Part shown: piece after piece, positions 19,103 to 28,062 of the stretch | Position numbering within the stretch: position 1 is the first letter of the stretch | How the letters are laid out: each line of letters starts with the position of its first letter | Made by a program: the position numbers and the translations under genes | The notes under the pieces: generated by a model | The model's input: the letters and a program-made list of their open reading frames with translations, nothing else | Told to the model about the DNA's origin: nothing | The model's database searches: none | Assembly: GCF_030362835.1 (NCBI RefSeq) | Contig: NZ_JAUCGQ010000002.1 | Location: 434,001-498,000, forward strand | Reading direction: 5' to 3' | DNA from: Cellulomonas alba | Lineage (GTDB): Bacteria; Actinomycetota; Actinomycetes; Actinomycetales; Cellulomonadaceae | Length of the DNA stretch: 64,000 nt

Positions 19103-19780
19103 ATGGCGCTGCTGACCGCAGACGAGGTCCTCAACAAGAAGTTCCAGGCGACCAAGTTCCGCGAGGGCTACGACCAGGACGAGGTCGACGACTTCCTCGA
19201 CGAGGTCGTCAACACGCTGCGTGAGCTGCAGAACGAGAACGAGGACCTCAAGACCAAGCTCGCCGCCGCCGAGCGCCGCATCGCCGAGCTGAGCCGCGCC
19301 GGCGCGCAGCAGCAGGCGCCCGCGCCCAAGCCGGAGCCCACCCCGGCACCCGAGCCCGTCCCGGCGCCGGTCGCCCAGCCGGCTCCGGTCGCCGCGCCCG
19401 TCGCCCCGGTCGCCGCACCGGTGCGTGCCAGCGAGCCCGAGTCGGCGACCGGCATGCTCGCCCTCGCCCAGAAGCTGCACGACGACTACGTCCGCAGCGG
19501 CCAGGAGGAGTCGGACCGACTCATCGGCGACGCCAAGACGCAGGCCGCGCGCATCGTCCGCGAGGCCGAGGAGACGTCGCAGCGCACGCTCGGCCAGCTC
19601 GAGCAGGAGCGCTCGCTCCTCGAGCGCAAGATCGACGAGCTGCGCAGCTTCGAGCGCGACTACCGCACGCGCCTGCACAGCTACCTCGAGAACCTGCTCG
19701 GCGACCTCGACAACCGCGGCAACGCGCTCCCGCCGCGCTCCGGACAGGCGCAGCCTGTCGGCGAGTCGCAGGGCATCTAG
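19103..19780 (+). CDS. divIVA: Polar growth protein DivIVA/Wag31
   Basis: A 225-aa coiled-coil protein that marks negatively curved membrane and directs polar wall growth in actinobacteria. The N-terminal DivIVA domain (MALLTADEVLNKKFQATKFR and DQDEVDDFLDEVV) binds membrane. A first coiled coil runs to about 70, a Pro/Ala/Glu linker spans about 70-115, and a second coiled coil occupies about 120-205. The ATG at 19103 has GAGG nearby and matches the family start. A strong hairpin follows the gene. Confidence 0.95.
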   Translation: MALLTADEVLNKKFQATKFREGYDQDEVDDFLDEVVNTLRELQNENEDLKTKLAAAERRIAELSRAGAQQQAPAPKPEPTPAPEPVPAPVAQPAPVAAPVAPVAAPVRASEPESATGMLALAQKLHDDYVRSGQEESDRLIGDAKTQAARIVREAEETSQRTLGQLEQERSLLERKIDELRSFERDYRTRLHSYLENLLGDLDNRGNALPPRSGQAQPVGESQGI

Positions 19781-19836
19781 CACCACCGGTCGCGCCGCGT
19801 CCCTCGGCCCCGGTCAGGCCGCACCGCTCTGCCCAG

Positions 19837-19872
19837 CACGCCACGTCGGGATTGTGTGCCCGGCGTGGCGTG
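19837..19872 (+). terminator. Hairpin terminator after divIVA
   Basis: CACGCCACG (19837-19845) and CGGG (19847-19850) pair with CCCG (19859-19862) and CGTGGCGTG (19864-19872), a 13-bp stem with one mismatch. It lies 56 nt past the divIVA stop. The T tract is weak, as is usual in such genomes. Confidence 0.65.
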
Positions 19873-19936
19873 TTGTGTCCGAATCCGCCGCACATTAAAG
19901 TCGCCTGACTTTCGAGAACGGGGGGCCCTCGTGGCC

Positions 19937-20392
19937 ATGAACGACTCGCTGACCACCGTCGCCCTGACGGGGGACGCGAAGGAGCTCGCGAAGCTCGTCC
20001 GCCAGTTCGCGGTGCGCGACGGCGAGAAGCCGTGGACCGTGCGCGAGGTCAAGGACGTCGCCGACGAGCTCACGGCCGACGTCGACCGGCTCACGGGTGA
20101 GCTCGCGTCCGCCGACGCCGAGCTCTCGGACCTGCTGCGCAACTCCGGCGACGGCGCGGGCGACGACCAGGCGGACTCCGGCTCGTCGGCGCTCGAGCGC
20201 GAGCAGGAGCTCACGCTCGTGAACAACACCCGCGACCTGCTCGCCCAGACGCAGCACTCGCTCGCCCGCATCGGCAACGGCACGTTCGGCACGTGCGAGT
20301 CGTGCGGCAAGGCGATCGGCAAGGCGCGCCTGCAGGCGTTCCCGCGCGCGACGCTCTGCGTCGAGTGCAAGCAGCGGGAGGAGCGGCGCTGA
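19937..20392 (+). CDS. DksA/TraR-family C4 zinc-finger protein
   Basis: A 151-aa protein. The N-terminal part is acidic and helical (about 40-110). The C-terminal C4 zinc finger uses C120, C123, C141 and C144 in the DksA/TraR arrangement (CESCGKAIGKARL, then ATLCVEC). Family members bind RNA polymerase through the secondary channel, but actinobacterial versions are largely uncharacterised. The ATG at 19937 is chosen; GTG at 19931 is also possible. A 6-bp hairpin AAAGTC/GACTTT stands at 19897-19912, just upstream. lspA follows 20 bp later. Confidence 0.88.
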   Translation: MNDSLTTVALTGDAKELAKLVRQFAVRDGEKPWTVREVKDVADELTADVDRLTGELASADAELSDLLRNSGDGAGDDQADSGSSALEREQELTLVNNTRDLLAQTQHSLARIGNGTFGTCESCGKAIGKARLQAFPRATLCVECKQREERR

Positions 20393-20400
20393 GCCGCCCG

Positions 20401-20406
20401 TAGACT
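20401..20406 (+). promoter_or_regulatory. Leaderless-type -10 before lspA
   Basis: TAGACT ends exactly 6 bp before the lspA GTG start, with no ribosome binding site between. It belongs to the series of identical arrangements in this window. Confidence 0.65.
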
Positions 20407-20412
20407 CCTGCG

Positions 20413-21069
20413 GTGCCCTCCACGACCCCTGACGAGTCGCCCGCGTCGCCGCGCCGCCGACGTCTGCTCGCGACGCTGATCTCCCTGACGGTCGGCGTGC
20501 TCGTCGTCGACCAGCTCACGAAGGCGTGGGCGCTGGACGCGCTCGACGACGGGGTTCGACGGGCGCTCGTCGGCGACCTGCTCGGCCTCCAGCTCGTCTT
20601 CAACCCGGGCGCGGCGCTGTCGGTCGCGACGGGCATGACCTGGGTCCTGACGCTCATCGCGGCCGGTGTGGTCGTGGTCGTCGTGCGTGCGTCGCGCCGG
20701 CTCGGCTCGGCGGCCTGGGCCGTCGCGCTGGGCCTGCTGCTGGGCGGCGCGCTGGGCAACCTCGTGGACCGGCTCGTCCGTGAGCCCGGTGTGGCCCGCG
20801 GGCGCGTCGTCGACTTCATCGCGTACGGCGACTGGTTCGTCGGGAACGTCGCGGACATCGCGATCGTCGTCGCGGCCGTCATGATCGTGGTGCTGGCCGC
20901 CGCGGGGATCCGCCTGGACGGCACGCGCGACCACCACCACGAGGACGACGCCGCGCCGGCCTCCGGCCCCGGTTCGGACGCGTCCGACGACGTGGCGGCG
21001 GACCCGGCGAGCGCGTCCGACGCGGTGGGCGACCCGGCCGCCACCCCCGCACCGCGCGCCGATGCCTGA
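20413..21069 (+). CDS. lspA: Lipoprotein signal peptidase LspA (signal peptidase II)
   Basis: A 218-aa aspartic protease that cleaves prolipoprotein signal peptides in the membrane. Four transmembrane helices are visible between residues 18 and 165. [22 protein letters not shown] with catalytic D119, and NVADIAI with catalytic D148 match the family. The C-terminal 50 residues are acidic and His/Asp/Ala-rich, beyond the family core. The GTG start is fixed by the -10 element. The stop overlaps the following pseudouridine synthase by 8 nt. Confidence 0.95.
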   Translation: MPSTTPDESPASPRRRRLLATLISLTVGVLVVDQLTKAWALDALDDGVRRALVGDLLGLQLVFNPGAALSVATGMTWVLTLIAAGVVVVVVRASRRLGSAAWAVALGLLLGGALGNLVDRLVREPGVARGRVVDFIAYGDWFVGNVADIAIVVAAVMIVVLAAAGIRLDGTRDHHHEDDAAPASGPGSDASDDVAADPASASDAVGDPAATPAPRADA

Positions 21070-21997
21070 CCTGCGCTCGCTGCCCGTGCCCGACGGGCTG
21101 GCGGGGGAGCGCGTCGACGCCGCGCTGTCCCGGCTGCTCGGGCTGTCCCGCACGCGCGCCGCGGAGATCGCGGCCGCCGGCGGCGTCCGGCTCGACGGGC
21201 GGGAGCTCGGCAAGTCGGACCGCCTCGTCGCGGGCGGCTGGCTCGAGGTCGAGATCCCCGACCCGCGCGCGGCCGTCGTCGAGGTCGTGCCCGAGCCGGT
21301 CCCGGGCATGCGCATCGTGTACGACGACGCGGACGTCGTGGTCGTCGACAAGCCGGTCGGCGTCGCGGCCCATCCGTCGCCCGGCTGGACGGGACCGACC
21401 GTGGTCGGTGCGCTCGCCGCCGCGGGCTACCGCATCGCGACGTCGGGCGCCGCGGAGCGGCAGGGGGTCGTGCACCGCCTCGACGTCGGCACGAGCGGGC
21501 TGATGGTCGTCGCGAAGAGCGAGCACGCGTACACCGTGCTCAAGCGCGCGTTCAAGGAGCGCACGGTCGACAAGGTCTACCACGCGCTCGTGCAGGGCCA
21601 CCCGGAGCCGACGACGGGCACGATCGACGCGCCGATCGGGCGGCACCCCAGCGCCGACTGGAAGTTCGCGGTGGTCGCCGACGGGAAGCCGTCCGTCACG
21701 CACTACGAGGTGCTCGAGATGCTGCCCGCCGCGTCGCTCGTCGAGGTGCACCTCGAGACGGGCCGCACGCACCAGATCCGCGTGCACTTCGCGGCGCTGC
21801 GCCACCCCTGCGTGGGCGACCTGACCTACGGCGCGGACCCGGCGCTGGCCGAGCGCGTCGGCCTGACGCGGCAGTGGCTGCACGCCGTGCGGCTCGGCTT
21901 CGAGCACCCCGCGACGGGCGAGTGGCTCGAGGTGACGAGCGAGTACCCGGAGGACCTCGCGCACGCGCTCGAGGTGGTGTCCGCGGGCTACCGCTGA
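21062..21997 (+). CDS. RluA/RluD-family RNA pseudouridine synthase
   Basis: A 311-aa enzyme converting uridine to pseudouridine in RNA, most likely 23S rRNA. An S4 RNA-binding domain occupies about 13-65. The catalytic domain has [15 protein letters not shown] and the hallmark [10 protein letters not shown] with catalytic D141, followed by [13 protein letters not shown]. It sits immediately after lspA, a common actinobacterial and Gram-positive pairing, and overlaps it by 8 nt. Which uridines it modifies cannot be read from the sequence. Confidence 0.93.
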   Translation: MPDLRSLPVPDGLAGERVDAALSRLLGLSRTRAAEIAAAGGVRLDGRELGKSDRLVAGGWLEVEIPDPRAAVVEVVPEPVPGMRIVYDDADVVVVDKPVGVAAHPSPGWTGPTVVGALAAAGYRIATSGAAERQGVVHRLDVGTSGLMVVAKSEHAYTVLKRAFKERTVDKVYHALVQGHPEPTTGTIDAPIGRHPSADWKFAVVADGKPSVTHYEVLEMLPAASLVEVHLETGRTHQIRVHFAALRHPCVGDLTYGADPALAERVGLTRQWLHAVRLGFEHPATGEWLEVTSEYPEDLAHALEVVSAGYR

Positions 21998-22059
21998 CCG
22001 ACACGCCGGGGCGATCTGCGACGCGCCGGAGGCCCGGCGTCGGTGTCGGTGGCGCGACC

Positions 22060-22065
22060 TAGACT
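22060..22065 (+). promoter_or_regulatory. Leaderless-type -10 before dnaE
   Basis: TAGACT ends 6 bp before the dnaE GTG. The whole string TAGACTCGGCCCGTG differs from the hisD one by a single base. Confidence 0.65.
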
Positions 22066-22071
22066 CGGCCC

Positions 22072-25000
22072 GTGGCATCCCCGGCAGGCACCTCCACCAG
22101 CGGCTCGACGGCAGTGGCGGACGCGTCGTTCGTGCACCTCCACGTGCACACCGAGTACTCGATGCTCGACGGTGCCGCGCGGCTGCCGGAGCTGTTCTCC
22201 GAGGTCGGCCGGCTGGGCCAGACGGCGATCGCGACGACCGATCACGGCTACCTCTTCGGTGCGTTCGACTTCTGGTCGAAGGCCACCGCCGCGGGCATCA
22301 AGCCGATCATCGGTGTCGAGGCCTACGTCACGCCCGGTACCAGCCGGTTCGACCAGACGCGCGTCCGGTTCGGCCAGCAGGGCCAGGAGGCGGACGACGT
22401 CTCCGCACGTGGCGCGTACACGCACATGACGCTGCTGGCGCGCGACAACGAGGGCTTGCACAACCTGTTCCGCGCGAGCTCCCTGGCATCGCTCGAGGGC
22501 CAGATGGGCAAGTGGCCGCGCATGGACCGCGACCTGCTCCAGCGCTACGGCAAGGGGCTCGTCGCGACGACCGGCTGCCCGTCCGGCGAGGTGCAGACGA
22601 GGCTGCGGCTCGGCCAGTGGGACGAGGCGGTCCGCGCGGCCGGCGAGCTGCAGGACATCTTCGGCAAGGACTACTTCTTCGTCGAGCTCATGGATCACGG
22701 CCTCGACATCGAGACGCGCGTGTTCAAGGACCTGCTGCGGCTCGCGGAGGCGATCGGCGCGCCTGTCGTCGCGACGAACGACCTGCACTACACGACCGAG
22801 GACGACGCGTCGTCGCAGGAGGCGCTCCTCGCGATCAACTCGGGCTCGACGCTCGCCGACCCGGACCGGTTCAAGTTCGACGGCACCGGCTACTACGTCA
22901 AGTCGGCGCAGGAGATGCGCCGCATCTGGGCCGAGCTGCCGGAGGCGTGCGACAACACGCTGCGCATCGCCGAGATGTGCGAGGTGTCGTTCAACACGCG
23001 CGCCAACTACATGCCGAACTACCCGTGCCCGCCCGGCGAGGACGAGACGAGCTGGTTCGTCAAGGAGGTCGAGAAGGGCCTCCACCTGCGCTACCCGGGC
23101 GGGATCCCGGACGACGTCCGCAAGCAGGCGGAGTACGAGACCGGCGTCATCACCCAGATGGGCTTCCCGGGGTACTTCCTCGTGGTCGCCGACTTCATCA
23201 ACTGGGCCAAGGACCACGGGATCCGTGTCGGTCCCGGTCGCGGCTCGGGTGCGGGCTCGATGGCCGCCTACGCGATGAAGATCACCGACCTCGACCCGCT
23301 GCAGCACGGCCTGATCTTCGAGCGGTTCCTCAACCCCGACCGCGTCTCGATGCCCGACTTCGACGTCGACTTCGACGAGCGTCGGCGCGGTGAGGTCATC
23401 AGGTACGTCACCGAGAAGTACGGCGAGGACCGCGTCGCCCAGATCGTCACGTACGGCACGATCAAGGCCAAGCAGGCCCTCAAGGACTCCGCCCGGCTGC
23501 TGGGCTTCCCGTTCGCGATGGGGGAGAAGCTCACCAAGGCGATGCCGCCCGCGATCATGGGCAAGGACATCAGCCTCACGGGGATCTTCAACCCGCAGGA
23601 CCCGCGGTACCCCGAGGCCGAGGAGTTCCGCCAGGTCCACGCGGCGGACCCGGACGCCCAGCGCGTCGTCGAGCTGGCCAAGGGCATCGAGGGCCTGAAG
23701 CGCCAGTGGGGCGTGCACGCGGCGGGCGTCATCATGTCGAGCGACCCGCTGATCGACATCATCCCGATCATGCGGCGCCCGCAGGACGGCGCGGTCATCA
23801 CGCAGTTCGACTACCCGACGTCCGAGGGCCTCGGCCTGATCAAGATGGACTTCCTCGGGCTGCGGAACCTGACGATCCTCGACGACGCGCTGCACAACAT
23901 CGTCGCGAACGGCAAGGACCCGCTCGTCCTGGAGGACCTCGAGCTCACCGACGCGAAGGCGTACGAGCTGCTGGCGCGCGGCGACACGCTCGGCGTGTTC
24001 CAGCTCGACGGCGGCCCGATGCGGTCGCTGCTCCGGCTGATGAAGCCCGACAACTTCGAGGACATCTCCGCCGTCCTCGCGCTGTACCGCCCGGGCCCGA
24101 TGGGCGTGAACTCGCACACGAACTACGCCCTGCGCAAGAACAGGCTGCAGGAGATCACCCCGATCCACCCCGAGCTGGCGGAGCCGCTGCGGGAGATCCT
24201 GGACACGACCTACGGCCTGATCGTGTACCAGGAGCAGGTCATGGCCACGGCGCAGAAGGTCGCGGGCTTCACGCTCGGCCAGGCCGACGTGCTGCGCCGC
24301 GCGATGGGCAAGAAGAAGAAGTCCGAGCTCGACAAGCAGCAGGCCGACTTCTTCGCGGGCATGACGGAGCGCGGCTACGGCCACGCGGCGCAGCAGGCTC
24401 TGTGGAACGTGCTCGAGTCGTTCGCGGACTACGCGTTCAACAAGGCGCACACGGCTGCCTACGGCCTGGTGTCGTACTGGACCGCGTACCTCAAGGCGCA
24501 CTACCCGGCCGAGTACATGGCGGCGCTGCTCACGTCGGTGCGCGACGACAAGGACAAGTCCGCGCTGTACCTCGGCGAGTGCCGGCGCATGGGCATCACG
24601 GTCCTGCCGCCCGACGTGAACTCGTCGGAGGCCAACTTCACGGCCGTCGGCGTCGACATCCGCTTCGGTCTGACCGCGGTGCGCAACGTGGGCGCCAACG
24701 TCGTCGACGCGATCGTCGCGGCCCGCGAGGACAAGGGCGCGTTCACCTCGTTCACCGACTTCCTGGACAAGGTCCCGGCGGTGGTCTGCAACAAGCGGAC
24801 GATCGAGTCGCTGATCAAGGCGGGCGCCTTCGACTCGCTCCAGCACGCGCGACGCGCGCTGCTGCTCGTGCACGAGCAGGCGGTCGACGCGGTGATTGGC
24901 GTCAAGCGCAAGGAGGCCGAGGGCCAGTTCGACCTGTTCGCCGACGTGCTGGGCGACGACGACGGGCCCGGGTTCTCCGTCGCCGTGCCCGACCTGCCGG

Positions 25001-25638
25001 ACTGGGACAAGAAGCAGCGCCTCGCGTTCGAGCGCGAGATGCTCGGCCTGTACGTGTCCGACCACCCGCTGGCCGGCATCGAGCACGTGCTCGCGGCGGC
25101 GTCCGACGTCTCGATCGCGACGCTGCTCGCCGACGAGCAGCGGCCCGACGGGTCGACGGTGACGGTCGCGGGCCTGGTCACGTCGCTGCAGCGCAAGATG
25201 TCCAAGCAGGGCAACCCGTGGGCCGCCGTGACGCTCGAGGACATGGAGGGCTCCGTCGAGGTCATGTTCTTCGGCGAGACCTATGTCGCGTACTCGACGG
25301 CGCTCGCGGAGGACGCCGTCGTGGTGATCCGTGGCCGGGTGCGGCGGCGTGACGAGACGATGCAGCTGCAGGCCATGGAGGTGTCGCTGCCCGACGTGTC
25401 GCAGGCGGCCGACGCGCCCGTCATGGTGTCGCTCGCGGTGTCGCGGTGCACGCCACCTGTCGTGGAACGACTGCGCGAGGTCCTGTCCACGCACCCGGGC
25501 GTGACGGAGGTCCACCTGCGGCTGACGCAGCCGGGGCGCGCCACGGTCATGCGGCTCGGCGACGGGCTGCGCGTCGAGCGATCACCTTCGCTGTTCGGCG
25601 ACCTGAAGGCCCTGCTCGGCCCGGGCTGCCTCGCGTGA
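22072..25638 (+). CDS. dnaE: DNA polymerase III alpha subunit
   Basis: A 1188-aa replicative polymerase. The N-terminal PHP domain begins VHLHVHTEYSMLDG near residue 22. The palm has RVGPGRGSGAGSMAAYAMKI and the catalytic acidic motif MPDFDVDFDERRR. Later segments include QRQWGVHAAGVIMS-type residues, FNKAHTAAYGLVSYWTAYLK and a tandem HhH region, then an OB domain (VTVAGLVTSLQRKMSKQGNPW). Length fits a DnaE1-type enzyme. The start is set by the adjacent -10 element. The stop overlaps the next gene by 4 nt (GTGA). Confidence 0.97.
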   Translation: MASPAGTSTSGSTAVADASFVHLHVHTEYSMLDGAARLPELFSEVGRLGQTAIATTDHGYLFGAFDFWSKATAAGIKPIIGVEAYVTPGTSRFDQTRVRFGQQGQEADDVSARGAYTHMTLLARDNEGLHNLFRASSLASLEGQMGKWPRMDRDLLQRYGKGLVATTGCPSGEVQTRLRLGQWDEAVRAAGELQDIFGKDYFFVELMDHGLDIETRVFKDLLRLAEAIGAPVVATNDLHYTTEDDASSQEALLAINSGSTLADPDRFKFDGTGYYVKSAQEMRRIWAELPEACDNTLRIAEMCEVSFNTRANYMPNYPCPPGEDETSWFVKEVEKGLHLRYPGGIPDDVRKQAEYETGVITQMGFPGYFLVVADFINWAKDHGIRVGPGRGSGAGSMAAYAMKITDLDPLQHGLIFERFLNPDRVSMPDFDVDFDERRRGEVIRYVTEKYGEDRVAQIVTYGTIKAKQALKDSARLLGFPFAMGEKLTKAMPPAIMGKDISLTGIFNPQDPRYPEAEEFRQVHAADPDAQRVVELAKGIEGLKRQWGVHAAGVIMSSDPLIDIIPIMRRPQDGAVITQFDYPTSEGLGLIKMDFLGLRNLTILDDALHNIVANGKDPLVLEDLELTDAKAYELLARGDTLGVFQLDGGPMRSLLRLMKPDNFEDISAVLALYRPGPMGVNSHTNYALRKNRLQEITPIHPELAEPLREILDTTYGLIVYQEQVMATAQKVAGFTLGQADVLRRAMGKKKKSELDKQQADFFAGMTERGYGHAAQQALWNVLESFADYAFNKAHTAAYGLVSYWTAYLKAHYPAEYMAALLTSVRDDKDKSALYLGECRRMGITVLPPDVNSSEANFTAVGVDIRFGLTAVRNVGANVVDAIVAAREDKGAFTSFTDFLDKVPAVVCNKRTIESLIKAGAFDSLQHARRALLLVHEQAVDAVIGVKRKEAEGQFDLFADVLGDDDGPGFSVAVPDLPDWDKKQRLAFEREMLGLYVSDHPLAGIEHVLAAASDVSIATLLADEQRPDGSTVTVAGLVTSLQRKMSKQGNPWAAVTLEDMEGSVEVMFFGETYVAYSTALAEDAVVVIRGRVRRRDETMQLQAMEVSLPDVSQAADAPVMVSLAVSRCTPPVVERLREVLSTHPGVTEVHLRLTQPGRATVMRLGDGLRVERSPSLFGDLKALLGPGCLA

Positions 25639-26297
25639 CGCGCGACGACCGGCTGCGCGCCCGGCTGCGTGCCCTTCCGTCCTTCGCCGGGTCGGCCGAG
25701 CCGTTCGACCCCGCGACGGCGCCCCCGACGCCTGGCGGGTTGTTCGTCGACTGGCTGCTCGAGGCCGTCGACTCCGGCGCGCCCTCGCCGCAGGGCGCCG
25801 TGCTCTCGACCGTCGGGTCCGACGGAGTCGTCTCGGCGCGGACGCTGATCGTGAAAGACGTGGTCGACGACGCGTGGTTGTTCGCCACCGAGTCGACGAG
25901 CCCCAAGGCGCGCGAGCTGTCCGCGAACCCCTCAGCCGCGCTGACGTTCTTCTGGCCGACCCGCGGACGCCAGGTCAAGGTCGCCGGATCCGTCCGGAGG
26001 CTGCCTGACGCGGAGGGCGCCGCCGACTTCCGGGCCCGACCGCCGCAGTCGCGCGCGACGTCGCTCGTCGGACACCAGAGCGAGCCGCTCGGCTCGATCG
26101 AGGAGCTCCAGGCTGCGTACGACGCCGCGCTGGCCCGCGCGGAGTCCGACCCCGGGCTCGTCGAACCCGCGTGGTCGGTCTACGCGCTCGACGCGCGGAG
26201 CGTGGAGTTCTGGCAGACGGCGCCCGGGCGGAGCGCGACGCGTCTGGTGTACCGGCGCGACGGCGACGGTTGGTCGTCCGGGCTGCTCTGGCCCTGA
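25635..26297 (+). CDS. pdxH: Pyridoxamine/pyridoxine 5'-phosphate oxidase family (PdxH-like)
   Basis: A 220-aa FMN-dependent flavoprotein. N-terminal FVDWLLEAVDSGAPSPQGAVLSTVG, then SARTLIVKDVVDDAWLF, TSPKARELSANPSAALTFFWP and QVKVAGSVRRL, with a C-terminal dimerisation region ending EFWQTAPGRSATRLVYRR and WSSGLLWP. This matches PNPOx enzymes, which make pyridoxal 5'-phosphate. Some related actinobacterial proteins use F420 or have other roles, so the exact substrate is inferred. The GTG overlaps the dnaE stop. Confidence 0.8.
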   Translation: MTRDDRLRARLRALPSFAGSAEPFDPATAPPTPGGLFVDWLLEAVDSGAPSPQGAVLSTVGSDGVVSARTLIVKDVVDDAWLFATESTSPKARELSANPSAALTFFWPTRGRQVKVAGSVRRLPDAEGAADFRARPPQSRATSLVGHQSEPLGSIEELQAAYDAALARAESDPGLVEPAWSVYALDARSVEFWQTAPGRSATRLVYRRDGDGWSSGLLWP

Positions 26298-26339
26298 GCG
26301 GGCCCGCGGGCGCCGGGGCTCACCGGTCTCGTGGCGGCG

Positions 26340-26558
26340 TCAGCCGACCTCGGCCCGGCGCACGCCCGTCGGCAGGTCGACCTCGACCGCGTCCCCGCGC
26401 ACGAGCTGCCGCCCTCGCCTGGACTCGGGCTCGCCGTTGACCGTGACCGCCCCGTCCTCGAGCAGCGCACGCGCGTCGGAGCCCGAGTCCGCGAGGTCCG
26501 CGAGCTTGAGGAACTGCCCCAACCGGATGGAGTCGTCGCTGATCGGCACGGTGGTCAT
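26340..26558 (-). CDS. Small S4-domain RNA-binding protein
   Basis: A 72-aa protein that is almost entirely one S4 domain: SIRLGQFLKLADLADSGSDARALLEDGAVTVNGEPESRRGRQL contains the family's alpha-L fold pattern. Related short proteins (YaaA/RlbA group) associate with ribosomes or RNA, but the role of this one is unknown. It is a single gene convergent with pdxH and divergent from hisD. Confidence 0.82.
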   Translation of the reverse strand: MTTVPISDDSIRLGQFLKLADLADSGSDARALLEDGAVTVNGEPESRRGRQLVRGDAVEVDLPTGVRRAEVG

Positions 26559-26627
26559 GCGTGCCAGTGTGCCTTCTCACGTCGTCCGGTGACCGATCCG
26601 CCCAGGTCAGGCGCGCGAGGCGCGGCC

Positions 26628-26633
26628 TAGACT
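26628..26633 (+). promoter_or_regulatory. Leaderless-type -10 before hisD
   Basis: TAGACT ends 6 bp before the hisD GTG with no ribosome binding site between. Confidence 0.65.
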
Positions 26634-26639
26634 CGGCAC

Positions 26640-27962
26640 GTGATCACCCGCATCGACCTGCGTGGCCGGACGCTGTCCCGGCGCGAGCTGCTCGACACCC
26701 TGCCCCGGGCGGAGGTCGACGTCGAGCACGCCGCGGAGGTCGTGGCGCCGATCGTCGCCGACGTGCGCAAGCGCGGTGCGGCCGCGCTCCGGGAGCTCGC
26801 GGAGCGGTTCGACGGCGTGCGGCCGGAGCACCTGCGCGTCCCGACCGACGCGATCACCGCCGCGCTCGAGGTCCTCGACCCGCAGGTCCGTGCGGCGCTC
26901 GAGGAGACGATCCAGCGCGTCCGCCTGGTGCACGCGGCGCAGCGGCCCGCGGACTTCACGGTCCAGGTCGCGCCGGGCGCCCAGGTGCGGCAGCGGTGGA
27001 TCCCGGTGCGCCGCGTCGGCCTGTACGTCCCCGGCGGGCTCGCGGTGTACCCGTCGTCGGTCGTCATGAACGTCGTGGCCGCGCAGGCCGCGGGCGTCGA
27101 GTCGCTCGCTGTCGCGTCGCCGCCGCAGAAGGACCGTGGCGGGCTGCCCGACCCGGTGGTGCTCGCCACCGCAGCCCTGCTCGGCGTCGACGAGGTGTAC
27201 GCGGTCGGCGGTGCGCAGGCGGTCGCGATGTTCGCGTACGGCGCGGCCGGCTCGCAGGACGTCGACGGCGAGACGCTGTGCGAGCCGGTCGACGTCGTCA
27301 CCGGCCCGGGCAACGTCTACGTGGCCGCCGCGAAGCGTCTCGTGCGGGGCGTCGTCGGCATCGACGCCGAGGCCGGCCCCACCGAGATCGCGGTGCTGGC
27401 AGACATCACGGCGGACGCGAACCACGTCGCCGCCGACCTGATCTCGCAGGCGGAGCACGACCCGCTGGCCGCGTCCGTGCTGGTCACGTCGTCGGTCGAG
27501 CTCGCCGGCGCGGTCGAGGCGAAGCTCGTCGACCGCGTCGACGCGACGTTCCACCGCGCGCGCGTCCAGACCGCGCTGAGCGGCACGCAGTCGGCCATCG
27601 TGCTCGTCGACGACGTCGAGGCTGGCCTCGAGGTCGTGAACGCCTACGGCGCCGAGCACCTCGAGATCCAGACGCGCGACGCCGCGGCCGTCGCGGAGCG
27701 CGTGACGAGCGCCGGCGCGATCTTCGTCGGCCCCTACTCACCGGTCTCGCTCGGTGACTACATGGCGGGCTCCAACCACGTCCTGCCGACCGGCGGCTGT
27801 GCGCACTACGCGAGCGGCCTCGGCGTGCACTCCTACCTGCGCGCGGTCCAGGTCGTCGAGTACGACGCCGACGCGCTCTCCGAGGTGGCGGACCGGATCG
27901 TCGCCTTCGCCGATGCCGAGGGGCTCCCGGCGCACGGAGAAGCAGTGAGGGCCCGGTTCTGA
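26640..27962 (+). CDS. hisD: Histidinol dehydrogenase HisD
   Basis: A 440-aa zinc- and NAD-dependent enzyme that oxidises histidinol to histidine, the last two steps of the pathway. Visible motifs include [61 protein letters not shown] and SQAEHDPLA (Zn and substrate residues), and GAEHLEIQT. In most relatives hisD is followed directly by hisC and hisB; here the ole module intervenes. Confidence 0.97.
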   Translation: MITRIDLRGRTLSRRELLDTLPRAEVDVEHAAEVVAPIVADVRKRGAAALRELAERFDGVRPEHLRVPTDAITAALEVLDPQVRAALEETIQRVRLVHAAQRPADFTVQVAPGAQVRQRWIPVRRVGLYVPGGLAVYPSSVVMNVVAAQAAGVESLAVASPPQKDRGGLPDPVVLATAALLGVDEVYAVGGAQAVAMFAYGAAGSQDVDGETLCEPVDVVTGPGNVYVAAAKRLVRGVVGIDAEAGPTEIAVLADITADANHVAADLISQAEHDPLAASVLVTSSVELAGAVEAKLVDRVDATFHRARVQTALSGTQSAIVLVDDVEAGLEVVNAYGAEHLEIQTRDAAAVAERVTSAGAIFVGPYSPVSLGDYMAGSNHVLPTGGCAHYASGLGVHSYLRAVQVVEYDADALSEVADRIVAFADAEGLPAHGEAVRARF

Positions 27963-28033
27963 CGGGCGGGCGCACGCTCGACCAGCCGGATCGGAGCTCT
28001 CGTGCTGACATTGACCCACGGGCGGATGCCCGG

Positions 28034-28047
28034 TCCGGTCGACCGGA
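28034..28047 (+). promoter_or_regulatory. 14-bp palindrome before oleA
   Basis: The perfect palindrome TCCGGTCGACCGGA overlaps the 5' side of the oleA ribosome binding site (GGAAGGGG). A TTGACC at 28011-28016 lies 17 bp before it. It may be an operator or simply an mRNA hairpin masking the ribosome binding site. Confidence 0.3.
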
Positions 28048-28062
28048 AGGGGCACCTGCAAC

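Noticed and set aside
21988..25515. 1175-aa minus-strand open frame opposite dnaE
   Set aside because: Low-complexity Arg/Val/Leu/Asp composition and perfect overlap with dnaE, whose domains are unmistakable.
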